Of a stretch of DNA of 64,000 bases, positions 29,978-39,477 are shown in pieces; the stretch's first letter is position 1; each line of letters starts with the position of its first letter. Below the pieces are notes generated by a model. The model ran no database searches and was not told where the DNA came from. It saw nothing but the letters and a program-made list of their open reading frames with translations. This DNA is from Salibaculum halophilum. GTDB lineage: Bacteria; Pseudomonadota; Alphaproteobacteria; Rhodobacterales; Rhodobacteraceae. The position numbers and the translations under genes were made by a program. The stretch spans positions 1-64,000 of the forward strand of contig NZ_MSIT01000012.1 of NCBI RefSeq assembly GCF_002094885.1, read 5' to 3'.

Positions 29978-31491
29978 CACAGGTCCAGTTTCATTTGGCG
30001 AGTGTCGCCCTGCGCGCCTTTGCGCCGCGGGGCGCGGTCGTTGACGAAGCGCCCGGCGCGGTCCTTGCGGCTGGCGTGCTTGTCGACCACGCGCGCCGCC
30101 TCGTCGCGAAAACCCGCGCCACGTCGCACCGCCCAGACCTTTTCGCGCGCGGCGCGCGCCGCGGCCGCGACATCGACCACCGGGGCGGGATAGGCCAGAC
30201 CGGCCGCACCGTCCCAGCGCCAGGGCTCCTGCAACAGCGCGTCGGGCACCGGGGCCAGTTCCGGCACCCAGGCCCGCGTGAAGGCGCCGGTCGGGTCCTG
30301 GTCGTGGCCCTGTTTGACGGGGTTGTAAATGCGCACCGTGTTCATGCCGGTGGTGCCGGACTGCATCTGCACCTGAGACCAGTGGATGCCCGGCTCGTAA
30401 TCGGTGAACAGCCGCGCCAGGTGTTCGCCCGTCGCCCGCCAATCGAGCCAGAGGTGGTAGGAGGCGACCGCCATCACCATGGACCGCATGCGAAAATTCA
30501 GCCAGCCGGTGTGGATCAGCGACCGCATGCAGGCATCGACGAAGGGCAGGCCGGTGCGCCCCTCGGCCCAGGCGGCGCGCACCTCGGGATCATCGCCGCG
30601 CAGGCCTTCGTAGGCGGAGTGCAGGCAGTGCCACTCCAGCGCCGGTTCATCTTCGAGCTTCTGCATGAAGTGGTCGCGCCAGGCCAGCCGGCTCTGGAAG
30701 GACTTCAGCGAGCCGGCCCAGCCATCACGGCGTCCGGCCTCGCGGACCTGCGCTTGCCGCCCCGCGGTGGCCTGCACTGCCTCGCGCACACTCAGCGTGC
30801 CCAGCGCGAAATGCGGCGAGAGGCGAGAACAGGCCTCGGCCCCGTCCAGGGGTGAGGACATGGCCCGCCGATAGTCCTGCCCGCGGGTGGTCAGGAAACT
30901 GTCCAGAAGGTCCAACGCGGCCGGCCGGCCGCCCGCCTGACGCCCCGGGCAGGGATCGGGCGGCAGGCCGAGGTCGGCCGCCGTCGGCAGCGGGTCCGAG
31001 GGCATCGCGACCCCTGAGAGCTGCGTGGGCGCGGGGATCACATCGGCCCGCATCACCGCCTCGCGGCGCGCAGCCCAGCGGTCGCGCGTGTCCAGCCGCC
31101 GCACCACCGCCGAGTGCGGGAACTCGCGCCAGGGCACGCCCGCGCCGCGCGCCCAGTCGGCCACCCGGCGGTCGCGCGCAAAGGTCCATCCGTTGCCGGT
31201 TTCCTCGTGGCTGAGCAGCGCCGTGATCGGGCGCTGGCGGTGCATCTCTTCCAGCACCTTGACCACGTCGCCGGTTCGCACGCAAAGCGGCGCGCCCAGC
31301 CGCTCCAGATCGGCCCCGAGCGCGGCCAGGCATTCGGCGGTGAACTCCCATTGCCGCCCCGAGGTATCCAGCCCCGCCCAGTACTCCGGCTCGACCACGT
31401 AGAGCGGCAGCACCGGCGCCCCCGCGGGCACCGCCGCGAGCGCCGCGTGATCCTGAACGCGCAGATCCCGTTTGAACCAGGCCACATACAT
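29977..31491 (-). CDS. Cryptochrome/DNA photolyase family protein
   Basis: This 504-residue protein has the canonical order: an N-terminal antenna-binding alpha/beta domain opening [18 protein letters not shown], then the FAD domain from [16 protein letters not shown] (221-236). That domain includes [19 protein letters not shown] (312-330) and [21 protein letters not shown] basic tail of about 50 residues follows. It probably repairs UV photoproducts or acts as a cryptochrome; the sequence alone does not settle which. It is first in a coupled pair with the DUF2256 gene and divergent from pepN. Confidence 0.9.
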   Translation of the reverse strand: MYVAWFKRDLRVQDHAALAAVPAGAPVLPLYVVEPEYWAGLDTSGRQWEFTAECLAALGADLERLGAPLCVRTGDVVKVLEEMHRQRPITALLSHEETGNGWTFARDRRVADWARGAGVPWREFPHSAVVRRLDTRDRWAARREAVMRADVIPAPTQLSGVAMPSDPLPTAADLGLPPDPCPGRQAGGRPAALDLLDSFLTTRGQDYRRAMSSPLDGAEACSRLSPHFALGTLSVREAVQATAGRQAQVREAGRRDGWAGSLKSFQSRLAWRDHFMQKLEDEPALEWHCLHSAYEGLRGDDPEVRAAWAEGRTGLPFVDACMRSLIHTGWLNFRMRSMVMAVASYHLWLDWRATGEHLARLFTDYEPGIHWSQVQMQSGTTGMNTVRIYNPVKQGHDQDPTGAFTRAWVPELAPVPDALLQEPWRWDGAAGLAYPAPVVDVAAAARAAREKVWAVRRGAGFRDEAARVVDKHASRKDRAGRFVNDRAPRRKGAQGDTRQMKLDL

Positions 31492-31584
31492 GGCGCGCGA
31501 TATAACGCGGCAGGCCGCCCCGCCAAGGCTTGCCGCCCCGCCCCGGCGGGCCTAGGCTGCGCCCTGCCCCGAACAGGAGAGACC

Positions 31585-34149
31585 ATGAAGGACGCCGCCC
31601 CGCAGGCCATCCGCCTGCACGACTATCGCCCCTTCGGCTATCACGTCGACGAGGTTCACCTGACCTTTCGGCTGGACCCGCACGCGACGCGGGTGATCTC
31701 GCGCATGCGGTTCCGCCCGAATCGCGACGTGCCCGGCCCCTTCTGGCTGGATGGCGAGGGGCTGGACCTGAAATGGGCGCGCATCGACGGGGCCGCGGTC
31801 CGCCCCGAGGTGACGGACACCGGGCTGAGCTGTGCCGTGCCCGACGCGCCCTTCACCTGGGAGGCCGAGGTCGAGATCGCCCCGGCCGCCAACACCGCGC
31901 TCGAAGGGCTCTACCTGTCGAACGCGATGTTCTGCACCCAGTGCGAGGCCGAAGGCTTCCGCCGCATCACCTATTACCCCGACCGGCCCGACGTCATGGC
32001 CCCCTTCACGGTGCGCATCGAAGGGTCGCCAGAGGCGACGCCGGTGCTGCTGTCCAACGGCAACCCGCAGGCGCAAGGGCCGGGCTTTGCCGAGTGGCAC
32101 GACCCCTGGCCGAAGCCGGCCTATCTCTTCGCGCTGGTCGCGGGCGATCTGGTGGCGCAGTCCGACAGCTTCACGACCCGGTCGGGCCGCGACGTGGCGC
32201 TCAACCTGTGGGTCCGGCCGGGCGATGAGGGCAAATGCGACTGGGGGATGGCGGCGCTCAAGGCCGCGATGGCCTGGGATGAAACGACCTATGGCCGCGA
32301 GTATGATCTCGACGTGTTCAACATCGTCGCCGTGGACGATTTCAACATGGGCGCGATGGAAAACAAGGGGCTGAACATCTTCAATTCCTCCTGCGTTCTG
32401 GCCAGCCCCGACACCAGCACCGACGCCGATTTCGAGCGGATCGAGGCGATCATCGCGCACGAGTATTTCCACAACTGGACGGGCAACCGCATCACCTGCC
32501 GCGACTGGTTTCAGTTGTGCCTGAAAGAGGGTTTGACGGTGTTCCGCGACCAGCAGTTCACCGGCGACATGCGCTCCCACGCCGTCAAGCGGATCGACGA
32601 CGTGATCGCCCTGCGCGCGCGCCAGTTCCGCGAGGATACCGGCCCGCTGGCCCACCCGGTGCGGCCCGAAAGCTATATCGAGATCAACAACTTCTACACC
32701 GCCACCGTCTATGAAAAGGGCGCCGAGGTGATCGGCATGCTCAAGCGGCTGGTCAGGGACACGGCCTACTACCACGCGCTCGACCTCTATTTCGAACGCC
32801 ACGACGGGCAGGCCTGCACGATCGAGGATTGGCTGGCCGTCTTCGAGGATGCCACGGGCCGCGAACTGGCGCAGTTCAAGCGCTGGTACACGCAGGCGGG
32901 CACACCACGCCTGTCGGTGACCGAGGACTGGCGCGACGGCGTCTTTCACCTGAATTTCACCCAACACACGCCGCCGACCCCCGGCCAGCCCGACAAGGCG
33001 CCGCAGGTCATCCCCATCGCCGTGGGCCTGCTGACGCCCGAGGGCGACGAGGTTCTGCCCACCCGGGTGCTGGAGATGACTCAGGCACAGCAGAGCTTCG
33101 CCTTCGAGGGGCTCTCGGGCCGGCCCGTCGCCTCGATCCTGCGGGATTTCTCGGCCCCGGTGATCCTGTCGCAGGAGACCGACAATGCCACACGCGCCCT
33201 GCTGATGGCGCATGACACCGACCCCTTCAACAAGTGGGAGGCCGGGCGCGCCTTCGCGCGCGACCTGCTGTGCCGCATGGTCACCGAAGCGGCTGCCCCC
33301 GACACCGCCTACCTCGACGCGGTGGCGGCCATGCTGCGCGACGCCGCGCTGGATCCCGCATTCCGCGCGCTGGTGCTGGACCTGCCCAGCCAGGACGACC
33401 TGGCGCAGACCCTGTTCGACCGGGGCCGGACCCCCGACCCGATGGCCATCCACGACGCCGTCGAGACCCTGACCGGGGCCATGGCCCGGCACATGCAGGA
33501 CGACCTGCCGCGCCTGCTGGCCGACACGGCCGGAACCGACCCCGACAGCGCCGATGCCGAAAACGCCGGCAAACGCAGCCTTGGCAATTCCGTGCTCGCC
33601 CTGGTCAGCCGGCTCGACGGGGGCAAAGCGGCGGCGGCGCAATTCGCCCAGGCCGACAACATGACCCGGCAGCTGGCGGCGCTGGCCTGTCTCCTGACGA
33701 TCGGCAAGGGCGCGGATCAGCTGGAAACCTTCCGCGGCCAGTGGCAGCAGGACCGCTTGGTGATGAACAAGTGGTTCGGGCTACAGGTGGCCCGCGCCGC
33801 CCCCGACCGCGCCGCCTACGTGGCCGAGGCCCTGACGCGCAACCCGGATTTCACATGGCGCAATCCCAACCGGTTTCGCGCCGTTTTCGGCAGCCTGGCG
33901 GCCAATGCGGCCGGATTTCATCACCCCTCGGGCAAGGGCTACCGACTGCTGGGCGACTGGCTGGCCCGGCTCGACGCGGTCAACCCGCAGACCGCCGCGC
34001 GGATGAGCACGGCCTTCGAGACCTGGCGGCGCTATGACGCCGACCGGCAGGCGCGGATCAAGGCCGTGCTGCAGGACCTCGCCGCCAAGCCCGACCTGTC
34101 GCGCGACAGCGCCGAGATGGTTCAACGGATGCTCTCGGGGTCCGATTGA
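31585..34149 (+). CDS. pepN: Aminopeptidase N (M1 family)
   Basis: PepN removes N-terminal residues from peptides in the cytoplasm. The 854-residue protein is full length. It has the substrate-binding GAMEN motif (256-260) and the zinc motif HEYFH (292-296) with the third ligand Glu315 exactly 18 residues later. A long helical C-terminal domain completes it. The start at 31585 has AGGAGA close upstream. The next gene overlaps its stop by 4 nt. Confidence 0.97.
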   Translation: MKDAAPQAIRLHDYRPFGYHVDEVHLTFRLDPHATRVISRMRFRPNRDVPGPFWLDGEGLDLKWARIDGAAVRPEVTDTGLSCAVPDAPFTWEAEVEIAPAANTALEGLYLSNAMFCTQCEAEGFRRITYYPDRPDVMAPFTVRIEGSPEATPVLLSNGNPQAQGPGFAEWHDPWPKPAYLFALVAGDLVAQSDSFTTRSGRDVALNLWVRPGDEGKCDWGMAALKAAMAWDETTYGREYDLDVFNIVAVDDFNMGAMENKGLNIFNSSCVLASPDTSTDADFERIEAIIAHEYFHNWTGNRITCRDWFQLCLKEGLTVFRDQQFTGDMRSHAVKRIDDVIALRARQFREDTGPLAHPVRPESYIEINNFYTATVYEKGAEVIGMLKRLVRDTAYYHALDLYFERHDGQACTIEDWLAVFEDATGRELAQFKRWYTQAGTPRLSVTEDWRDGVFHLNFTQHTPPTPGQPDKAPQVIPIAVGLLTPEGDEVLPTRVLEMTQAQQSFAFEGLSGRPVASILRDFSAPVILSQETDNATRALLMAHDTDPFNKWEAGRAFARDLLCRMVTEAAAPDTAYLDAVAAMLRDAALDPAFRALVLDLPSQDDLAQTLFDRGRTPDPMAIHDAVETLTGAMARHMQDDLPRLLADTAGTDPDSADAENAGKRSLGNSVLALVSRLDGGKAAAAQFAQADNMTRQLAALACLLTIGKGADQLETFRGQWQQDRLVMNKWFGLQVARAAPDRAAYVAEALTRNPDFTWRNPNRFRAVFGSLAANAAGFHHPSGKGYRLLGDWLARLDAVNPQTAARMSTAFETWRRYDADRQARIKAVLQDLAAKPDLSRDSAEMVQRMLSGSD

Positions 34150-34595
34150 CGGCCGGCGCCCCGCCCCTGGCCCGGTTCGAACGCCGCGGGCGCCGCCCGG
34201 TAAACCTTGCGCTCGCGCTGGCGATCTGGGGCGGGCTGGCGCTGGCCGTGCGGGTCATCGACCTGTCGCTTGTCTGGGCCGGGCTGATCGGGCTCTTCGC
34301 CCTGCCCGCCCTTGTCGACTGGATCACCGACCGGCCGGTGTGGCTGGCCATTTACCCGGACCGCCTGACCTGGCTGTCCGGGCGCCGAGACGGGGCAATG
34401 CCGGCCGCCGAGATCGCGCACCTGCGCCTCGACCGGCGGATGGACGCGGGGTATCGCCTGACGATCGTCGACACCGCCGGGCGACCGCACCCCCTGCCGC
34501 CGGAGCTGCCCGCCCCGGCCGACGCCCTCACGGAGGCGCTGGATCGGGCCGGGATCGCGCACGAGCGGCACCCATTTTCCTTGCGCCCCGGTTGA
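34146..34595 (+). CDS. Small membrane protein, possible bacterial PH-like domain
   Basis: The 149-residue product has two adjacent hydrophobic segments (about 20-58) followed by a soluble beta-rich part reading VWLAIYPDRLTWLSG and AEIAHLRLDRRM. This arrangement resembles small membrane proteins with a PH-like domain, but the assignment is weak. The start is a TTG that overlaps the pepN TGA by 4 nt; no better start exists upstream of the membrane segments. It is very likely cotranscribed with pepN. Confidence 0.7.
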   Translation: MTAGAPPLARFERRGRRPVNLALALAIWGGLALAVRVIDLSLVWAGLIGLFALPALVDWITDRPVWLAIYPDRLTWLSGRRDGAMPAAEIAHLRLDRRMDAGYRLTIVDTAGRPHPLPPELPAPADALTEALDRAGIAHERHPFSLRPG

Positions 34596-34676
34596 AATCG
34601 GGCGAAAGCGCGCCGAATTGCCGCGATATGATAGTATGTCGTGGAATCGTCACCCGTTCGTGATGAAGGTGGGGCC

Positions 34677-35537
34677 ATGAAAGACCGTATCGACCCGCTG
34701 ATCGAGGACCGCGCGCCCTGGCTATTCGCCGACCGGCCCGGCACGGCGCTGGCGCGCAAGGCGCTCGACCGCGCGCTGTCGTACCAGCGCACCGTGGATA
34801 TCGCCACGGCCCTGCGCGACGCCCCCAGCGCCACCATCATGGACGAGATGTTCCACCTGCTGGGCGAGAATGTCACCGCCCGCGGCCTCGACAACATCCC
34901 CGCCAAGGGCCCGGCGCTGGTGGTGGCCAATCACCCCACGGGCATCGCGGACGGCATCATCCTGCACGGGCTGCTGTCGCGTGTGCGCCCCGACGCCTTC
35001 TATTTCGCCAACAAGGACATCCTGTCGGTCATGCCCCAGATGGAGGACATGATCGCCCCGGTCGAATGGCGCAAGGACCGCCGCAGCCACGGCAAGACGC
35101 GCGAGACCATGGCCTACATGCGCCGCGCGGTGCGCGAGGAACGGCTGGGCGTCATGTTCCCCTCGGGCCGGCTGGCCCAGCGGCGCGGGCTGCAGTTGCA
35201 CGAACGCCCATGGATGCCCTCGGCGGCGATGCTGGCGCGCAAGTTCGACCTGCCGGTCATCCCGGTGAACATGCGCGCGCGCAACTCGGTGCTGTTCTAC
35301 CTTTTCGACGTGCTGCATTCGTCGCTCAAGGACATCACGCTGTTCCACGAGACGCTGAACAAGGCCGACCAGCCCTACGTCGTCACCGTGGGCGAACCCA
35401 TCGCCGCCAGCGCCCTGCCCGAAACCTCGGAAGAGGGCATCGAGGTGTTGCGCCGCGCGACGCTGGCGCTGGGCGAGGAAGGCAGCCAGACCGTCAGCCT
35501 GATCAAGGCGACGCGCCGGCCGCTGCTGCGATTCTAG
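34677..35537 (+). CDS. PlsC-type lysophospholipid acyltransferase family protein
   Basis: The 286-residue protein has the acyltransferase motif NHPTGIAD (HX4D form) and the second block FPSGRLAQRR, as in 1-acylglycerol-phosphate and lyso-ornithine lipid acyltransferases. No clear membrane helix is present, so peripheral membrane binding is likely. The specific lipid cannot be told. The start at 34677 has AAGGTGGGG upstream. It stands between the pepN unit and gatB. Confidence 0.82.
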   Translation: MKDRIDPLIEDRAPWLFADRPGTALARKALDRALSYQRTVDIATALRDAPSATIMDEMFHLLGENVTARGLDNIPAKGPALVVANHPTGIADGIILHGLLSRVRPDAFYFANKDILSVMPQMEDMIAPVEWRKDRRSHGKTRETMAYMRRAVREERLGVMFPSGRLAQRRGLQLHERPWMPSAAMLARKFDLPVIPVNMRARNSVLFYLFDVLHSSLKDITLFHETLNKADQPYVVTVGEPIAASALPETSEEGIEVLRRATLALGEEGSQTVSLIKATRRPLLRF

Positions 35538-35645
35538 AGCGGGCCGTGCCGCACGCGGCGCCCCCGGTCCGGGCGTCGTGCCCCTTGCCAGCCTGTCGCG
35601 GCTGACCTAAACGGACTGCGCAGCAGCTTGAAGAGGCCACCCGCG

Positions 35646-37169
35646 ATGCTCGACCTGACCCATGACGCCCCCCGGCCCAAGACGCTCTCCGGTGCCACCG
35701 GCGACTGGGAGCTGGTGATCGGCATGGAGGTGCACGCCCAGGTCGCCACGCAGGCCAAGCTGTTCTCCGGCGCCTCGACGCAATTCGGGGCCGAACCCAA
35801 TTCAAATGTCGCCTTCGTGGATGCGGGCATGCCGGGCATGCTGCCCGTCATCAACGAGGGCTGCGTCGCCCAGGCCGTGCGCACCGGGCTTGGCCTGCGC
35901 GCCGAGATCAACCTGTCCTCGGCCTTCGACCGCAAGAACTACTTCTATCCCGACCTGCCCCAGGGCTACCAGATCTCGCAGCTTTACCACCCGCTGGTGG
36001 GCGAGGGCGAGGTGCTGGTCGAAATGGGCGACGACACCGCGCGCCGGGTGCGCATCGAACGCATCCACCTGGAACAGGACGCAGGCAAGTCGATCCACGA
36101 CATGGACCCGCACATGTCCTTCGTCGACCTCAACCGGACCGGCGTTGCCCTGATGGAAATCGTCAGCCGCCCCGATATTCGCGGCCCCGAGGAGGCCGCC
36201 GCCTATATCGTCAAGTTGCGCCAGATCATGCGCTATCTCGGCACCTGCGAGGGCAACATGCAGTCAGGCAACCTGCGCGCCGACGTCAACGTGTCGGTCT
36301 GCCGGCCCGGCGATTACGAGCGCTACATGGAAAGCCAGGATTTCTCGCATCTGGGCACGCGCTGCGAGATCAAGAACATGAATTCCATGCGCTTCATCCA
36401 GCAGGCGATCGACCACGAGGCGCGGCGCCAGATCGCCCTGATCGAGGACGGCCAGGAGGTCGTGCAGGAAACCCGACTTTTCGATCCCGACAAGGGCGAG
36501 ACGCGCTCCATGCGCTCCAAGGAAGAGGCGCATGATTACCGCTATTTCCCCGACCCCGACCTGCTGCCGCTGGAGATTGAGCAGGCCTGGGTGGACGATA
36601 TCGCCGCCCACCTACCCGAACTGCCCGACGCCAAGAAGGCGCGTTTCATCACCGATTTCGGGCTGAGCGACTACGACGCCGCCGTGCTGACCGCCGAACA
36701 CGAGAACGCCGCGTATTTCGAGGCCGTGGTGGACGGCGGCGCCGGCAGCCGCGACGGCAAACTGGCCGCCAACTGGGTCATCAACGAACTCTTCGGCCGC
36801 CTCAAGAAGGACGAGCGCGCCATCACCGACAGCCCTGTCAGCCCCGCCCAGCTCGGCGGCATACTCGACCTGATCGGCAAGGGCGACATTTCCGGCAAGA
36901 TCGCCAAGGACCTCTTCGAGATCGTCTACACCGAGGGCGGCGATCCCGCGCAGATCGTCGCGGACCGCGGCATGAAACAGGTCACTGACACCGGCGCGAT
37001 CGAGGCGGCGGTCGACGAGGTCATCGCCGCCAACCCCGCCCAGGTGGAAAAGGCCAAGGAAAACCCCAAGCTCGCGGGCTGGTTCGTCGGCCAGGTGATG
37101 AAGGCCACGGGCGGCAAGGCCAACCCCAAGGCCGTCAACGAGATCGTCTCGGCCCGGCTCGGCCTCTGA
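35646..37169 (+). CDS. gatB: Aspartyl/glutamyl-tRNA amidotransferase subunit B
   Basis: GatB binds misacylated Glu-tRNA(Gln) or Asp-tRNA(Asn) and, with GatA and GatC, amidates it. The 507-residue protein has the family blocks [32 protein letters not shown] and the C-terminal YqeY-like tail ending [12 protein letters not shown]. The ATG at 35646 has AAGAGG 9 bp upstream; an in-frame TTG at 35628 is less likely. gatA and gatC are not in the window. Confidence 0.96.
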   Translation: MLDLTHDAPRPKTLSGATGDWELVIGMEVHAQVATQAKLFSGASTQFGAEPNSNVAFVDAGMPGMLPVINEGCVAQAVRTGLGLRAEINLSSAFDRKNYFYPDLPQGYQISQLYHPLVGEGEVLVEMGDDTARRVRIERIHLEQDAGKSIHDMDPHMSFVDLNRTGVALMEIVSRPDIRGPEEAAAYIVKLRQIMRYLGTCEGNMQSGNLRADVNVSVCRPGDYERYMESQDFSHLGTRCEIKNMNSMRFIQQAIDHEARRQIALIEDGQEVVQETRLFDPDKGETRSMRSKEEAHDYRYFPDPDLLPLEIEQAWVDDIAAHLPELPDAKKARFITDFGLSDYDAAVLTAEHENAAYFEAVVDGGAGSRDGKLAANWVINELFGRLKKDERAITDSPVSPAQLGGILDLIGKGDISGKIAKDLFEIVYTEGGDPAQIVADRGMKQVTDTGAIEAAVDEVIAANPAQVEKAKENPKLAGWFVGQVMKATGGKANPKAVNEIVSARLGL

Positions 37170-37201
37170 GCCCCGCCCCCGGGGACGGCGGGCGGGGCGA
37201 T

Positions 37202-37230
37202 CCTGCGGGCTTGCCTGGCAAGCGCGCAGG
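37202..37230. other. Near-perfect hairpin between gatB and bolA
   Basis: CCTGCG (37202-37207) pairs with CGCAGG (37225-37230) and GCTTGCC (37209-37215) with GGCAAGC (37217-37223), leaving a G opposite G and a one-base centre. It lies between convergent genes but lacks a T-run, so it may be an unusual terminator or a small palindromic repeat. Confidence 0.5.
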
Positions 37231-37255
37231 GAGCGGCGCACGACGGTCCGGCGGC

Positions 37256-37510
37256 TCAGCGGATGTCCAGCGACAGCGCGTGAATGCGCCCCAGGATGCC
37301 CGGCCCCAGCGCCGCGTGCACCGCCCGGTGCCGGGCCAGTCGGGGCATTTCGGCCAGGGCGGGCGCCGCGATCTCGACGCGCCAGTGGCTTTCGCCGCTG
37401 CCGTCGTCCCCGGCGTGACCCGCGTGCAGGTGGCTTTCGTTGACCACCTCCAGCCGCTCGGGATCGAACGCCTCTTGCAGGCTGCGCCGAATCTCGCCTT
37501 CAAGTGCCAT
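37256..37510 (-). CDS. bolA: BolA family protein
   Basis: The 84-residue protein has the BolA pattern: EGEIRRSLQEAF at the start, VVNESHLHAGH in the middle with its histidines, ESHWRVEI, and a C-terminal HRAVHAALG helix. BolA proteins partner monothiol glutaredoxins in iron-sulfur handling and can act as regulators. It is divergent from the J-domain gene with a 74-bp gap. In alphaproteobacteria bolA, a dnaJ-like gene and cobS-cobT are commonly neighbours. Confidence 0.9.
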   Translation of the reverse strand: MALEGEIRRSLQEAFDPERLEVVNESHLHAGHAGDDGSGESHWRVEIAAPALAEMPRLARHRAVHAALGPGILGRIHALSLDIR

Positions 37511-37584
37511 AATTTTTTCCGCCCCCCTTCAATATACAGTCGTGTGGATTACACTCACCGCTCCGAGTCGGAAAGGTGGATGGT

Positions 37585-38214
37585 ATGCGCAAGGATGATC
37601 CCTTCGGTTTCGACATCTCGGTGTCGGCGTCCAAGAAGAAGAAGCCGCGCGGCCGGCGGGGCATGTCCGGGGCTTTCGAGACCTCGACCCGGGTCTGCGA
37701 GCATCCCGGTTGCGAAGAGGCTGGCAAGTACCGCGCGCCCAAGAACCCCGACACGCTCGACGACTACTACTGGTTCTGCAAGACGCACGTGCGCGAATAC
37801 AATCTGAAGTGGAACTTCTTCGAGACCTCCACCGAGGAGGACATGGAGGAACAGACCCAGAAAGACCGGGTCTGGGAACGCGGCACCCAGTCGTTCAAGA
37901 AATCCGCCGAGGAACGCGCCTGGGCCCGCCTTGGCATCGAGGACCCCCACCAGGTGCTGGGCGAAAAGGCCACTCAGAACCCCGGCAAGTCGGTGGACGG
38001 CAGCCGCCGCCTGCCTCCGACCGAACGCAAGGCGATCGAGATCCTCGAGGCCAAGGACCACTGGACGAAATCCGAGATCCGCAAGGTCTACAAGAAGCTG
38101 ATCAAGGTACTACACCCGGACATGAACGGCGGCGACCGCAGCCAGGAGGAACAGCTGGCTGAAGTGGTCTGGGCCTGGGATCAGATCAAGGCCAGCCGCA
38201 GCTTCAAGGAATAG
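37585..38214 (+). CDS. J-domain (DnaJ-like) protein with an N-terminal cysteine/histidine motif
   Basis: The 209-residue protein carries a C-terminal J domain with HPD at residues 177-179 (KVLHPDMNGGD), so it should stimulate a DnaK-type chaperone. The N-terminal half has C38-x4-C43 and C65-x2-H68 around TRVCEHPGCEEAG and FCKTHVREYN, a possible zinc site, after a Lys/Arg-rich stretch. The start at 37585 has GAAAGG 8 bp upstream; an earlier in-frame GTG overlaps that site. The client is unknown. Confidence 0.88.
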   Translation: MRKDDPFGFDISVSASKKKKPRGRRGMSGAFETSTRVCEHPGCEEAGKYRAPKNPDTLDDYYWFCKTHVREYNLKWNFFETSTEEDMEEQTQKDRVWERGTQSFKKSAEERAWARLGIEDPHQVLGEKATQNPGKSVDGSRRLPPTERKAIEILEAKDHWTKSEIRKVYKKLIKVLHPDMNGGDRSQEEQLAEVVWAWDQIKASRSFKE

Positions 38215-38241
38215 TCCGGCGCGGCGCGCCCGCGGCGCGAC

Positions 38242-38778
38242 TCAGCCGAAACGGCCGCGTACCCGGATCGGCAGGCTATCGGGGCAGTCGGGTTGGGTGA
38301 GGCGCTTCGGCGTGAAGACCGAATCCCGCTCGCTGCGGTAGGTGACCATGCAAAGGTGCACGGCTGCCATGCAAGCCGTCCAGAACAGGACAAGCAGGGG
38401 TGAGGTCAGCAGCGTCACCACCAAGGTGAACGGCGCGAACATGGTGCCGTAGACGGGCAGCGCGAGCGTTCCCGCGATGATCGCCCCGACCAGGCTGACC
38501 CAGATCATGCCTGCGACGACCCGCGGCGTCGCCCAGGGGCCATGCTGGCCCACGCGATCGCCCGCCAGCCAAAGCGCCGAGACCCCCCCGACCCCGGCGG
38601 CAATGACAATCCATGTCTCGTACCAGTTCAGGCCTTGCGCCAGCTGCGCGCCATCGTCGAACCGCAACACCGCGAGATAGCCCATGATCATGCCGAACAG
38701 CCCGGTGATCAGAAAGGCCAACAGCCGCGCGCGTTGTCCTTCGGTCGGACCGGTCCGGATGCGTGTTCGTGCCGTCAT
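38242..38778 (-). CDS. Four-helix membrane protein of unknown function
   Basis: The 178-residue protein has about four hydrophobic segments (near 18-38, 55-72, 88-108 and 112-142), a basic N-terminus and a basic C-terminal tail. I recognise no family. It is convergent with the J-domain gene, and about 110 bp separate its start from the msrB stop on the same strand. A possible ECF-type promoter lies immediately upstream of its start. Confidence 0.7.
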   Translation of the reverse strand: MTARTRIRTGPTEGQRARLLAFLITGLFGMIMGYLAVLRFDDGAQLAQGLNWYETWIVIAAGVGGVSALWLAGDRVGQHGPWATPRVVAGMIWVSLVGAIIAGTLALPVYGTMFAPFTLVVTLLTSPLLVLFWTACMAAVHLCMVTYRSERDSVFTPKRLTQPDCPDSLPIRVRGRFG

Positions 38779-38784
38779 GTGGTC

Positions 38785-38812
38785 GACGTCCTCGGGCTTT
38801 TCGGGCGTTTCA
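38785..38812 (-). promoter_or_regulatory. Candidate ECF-sigma promoter before the membrane protein
   Basis: On the minus strand TGAAAC (38812-38807) and CGTC (38788-38785) are 18 bp apart, resembling ECF promoters. The -10 box lies within 10 bases of the start codon, so a transcript would be nearly leaderless. GAGGAC there could equally be just the ribosome site. Confidence 0.25.
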
Positions 38813-38887
38813 CCCGATCATTGTGGCACCACAAGGGCGGACCGGCTCCGCGGTTGGAAAAGATCTGTTTACCGATCGGAACCGGCG

Positions 38888-39355
38888 TCAGGCCGGCTTG
38901 AAAACGAGGCTCACGCCGTTGAGGCAGTGCCGCTTTCCGGTCGGGTCCGGGCCGTCGTCGAAGATATGGCCGAGGTGGCTACCGCAGCGGTCGCAATGGC
39001 ATTCGGTGCGCACGAACAACAGTTTGCGGTCTGGCTTGGTCGCGATGGCATCCGGCAGGGCCTGCCAGAAACTCGGCCAGCCGGTACCGCTGTCATACTT
39101 GTGCTCGCTCGAATAGAGCGCCTGGTCACAGCCGCGGCAGTGGTAGAGGCCCGGCTCGTAGACCTTGTCCAGCGGGCTGGAATAAGCCGGTTCCGTACCA
39201 TCCTCGCGCATGACGCGGTATTCCATGTCGGACAGCATCGCGCGCCATTCGGCCTCGGTGCGGGTCACCTCGAAGTCGCCCTCGGCCGCCCGGGCCGAAC
39301 GCGCGCCGAACAGGGCAGTGCTCAGCGCCAGGATCGAAAAGTCGCGGCGGTTCAT
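38888..39355 (-). CDS. msrB: Peptide-methionine (R)-S-oxide reductase with Tat signal
   Basis: MsrB reduces methionine-R-sulfoxide in proteins. The 155-residue product begins MNRRDFSILALSTALFG, a twin-arginine signal, so the enzyme is expected in the periplasm. The catalytic Cys144 (RHCLNGVSL) and the zinc cysteines C73/C76 and C121/C124 are all present. AGGAGG lies upstream of the ATG at 39355; a longer frame is not needed. No msrA lies nearby. It follows the fasciclin gene after a strong stem-loop. Confidence 0.95.
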   Translation of the reverse strand: MNRRDFSILALSTALFGARSARAAEGDFEVTRTEAEWRAMLSDMEYRVMREDGTEPAYSSPLDKVYEPGLYHCRGCDQALYSSEHKYDSGTGWPSFWQALPDAIATKPDRKLLFVRTECHCDRCGSHLGHIFDDGPDPTGKRHCLNGVSLVFKPA

Positions 39356-39395
39356 GTCGATGCCTCCTTTAAGGGGTTTTGCACAGGATAGGGGA

Positions 39396-39433
39396 TGCGC
39401 CACGCCGAGGGGACCTTTGATCGGCGTGGCGCA
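39396..39433. other. Perfect 13-bp stem-loop between the fasciclin gene and msrB
   Basis: TGCGCCACGCCGA (39396-39408) pairs without mismatch with 39421-39433 around a 12-base loop. It lies between two minus-strand genes and has no T-run, so it may attenuate or process the transcript rather than simply end it. Confidence 0.7.
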
Positions 39434-39477
39434 CGGGGTTGTGACCGGGCGAGAGTCCGGGCCCGGCCACCGCCCCG

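Noticed and set aside
34592-34637. TTGAAA plus TATGAT before the acyltransferase as a promoter
   Set aside because: The boxes are 29 bp apart, too far for sigma-70.
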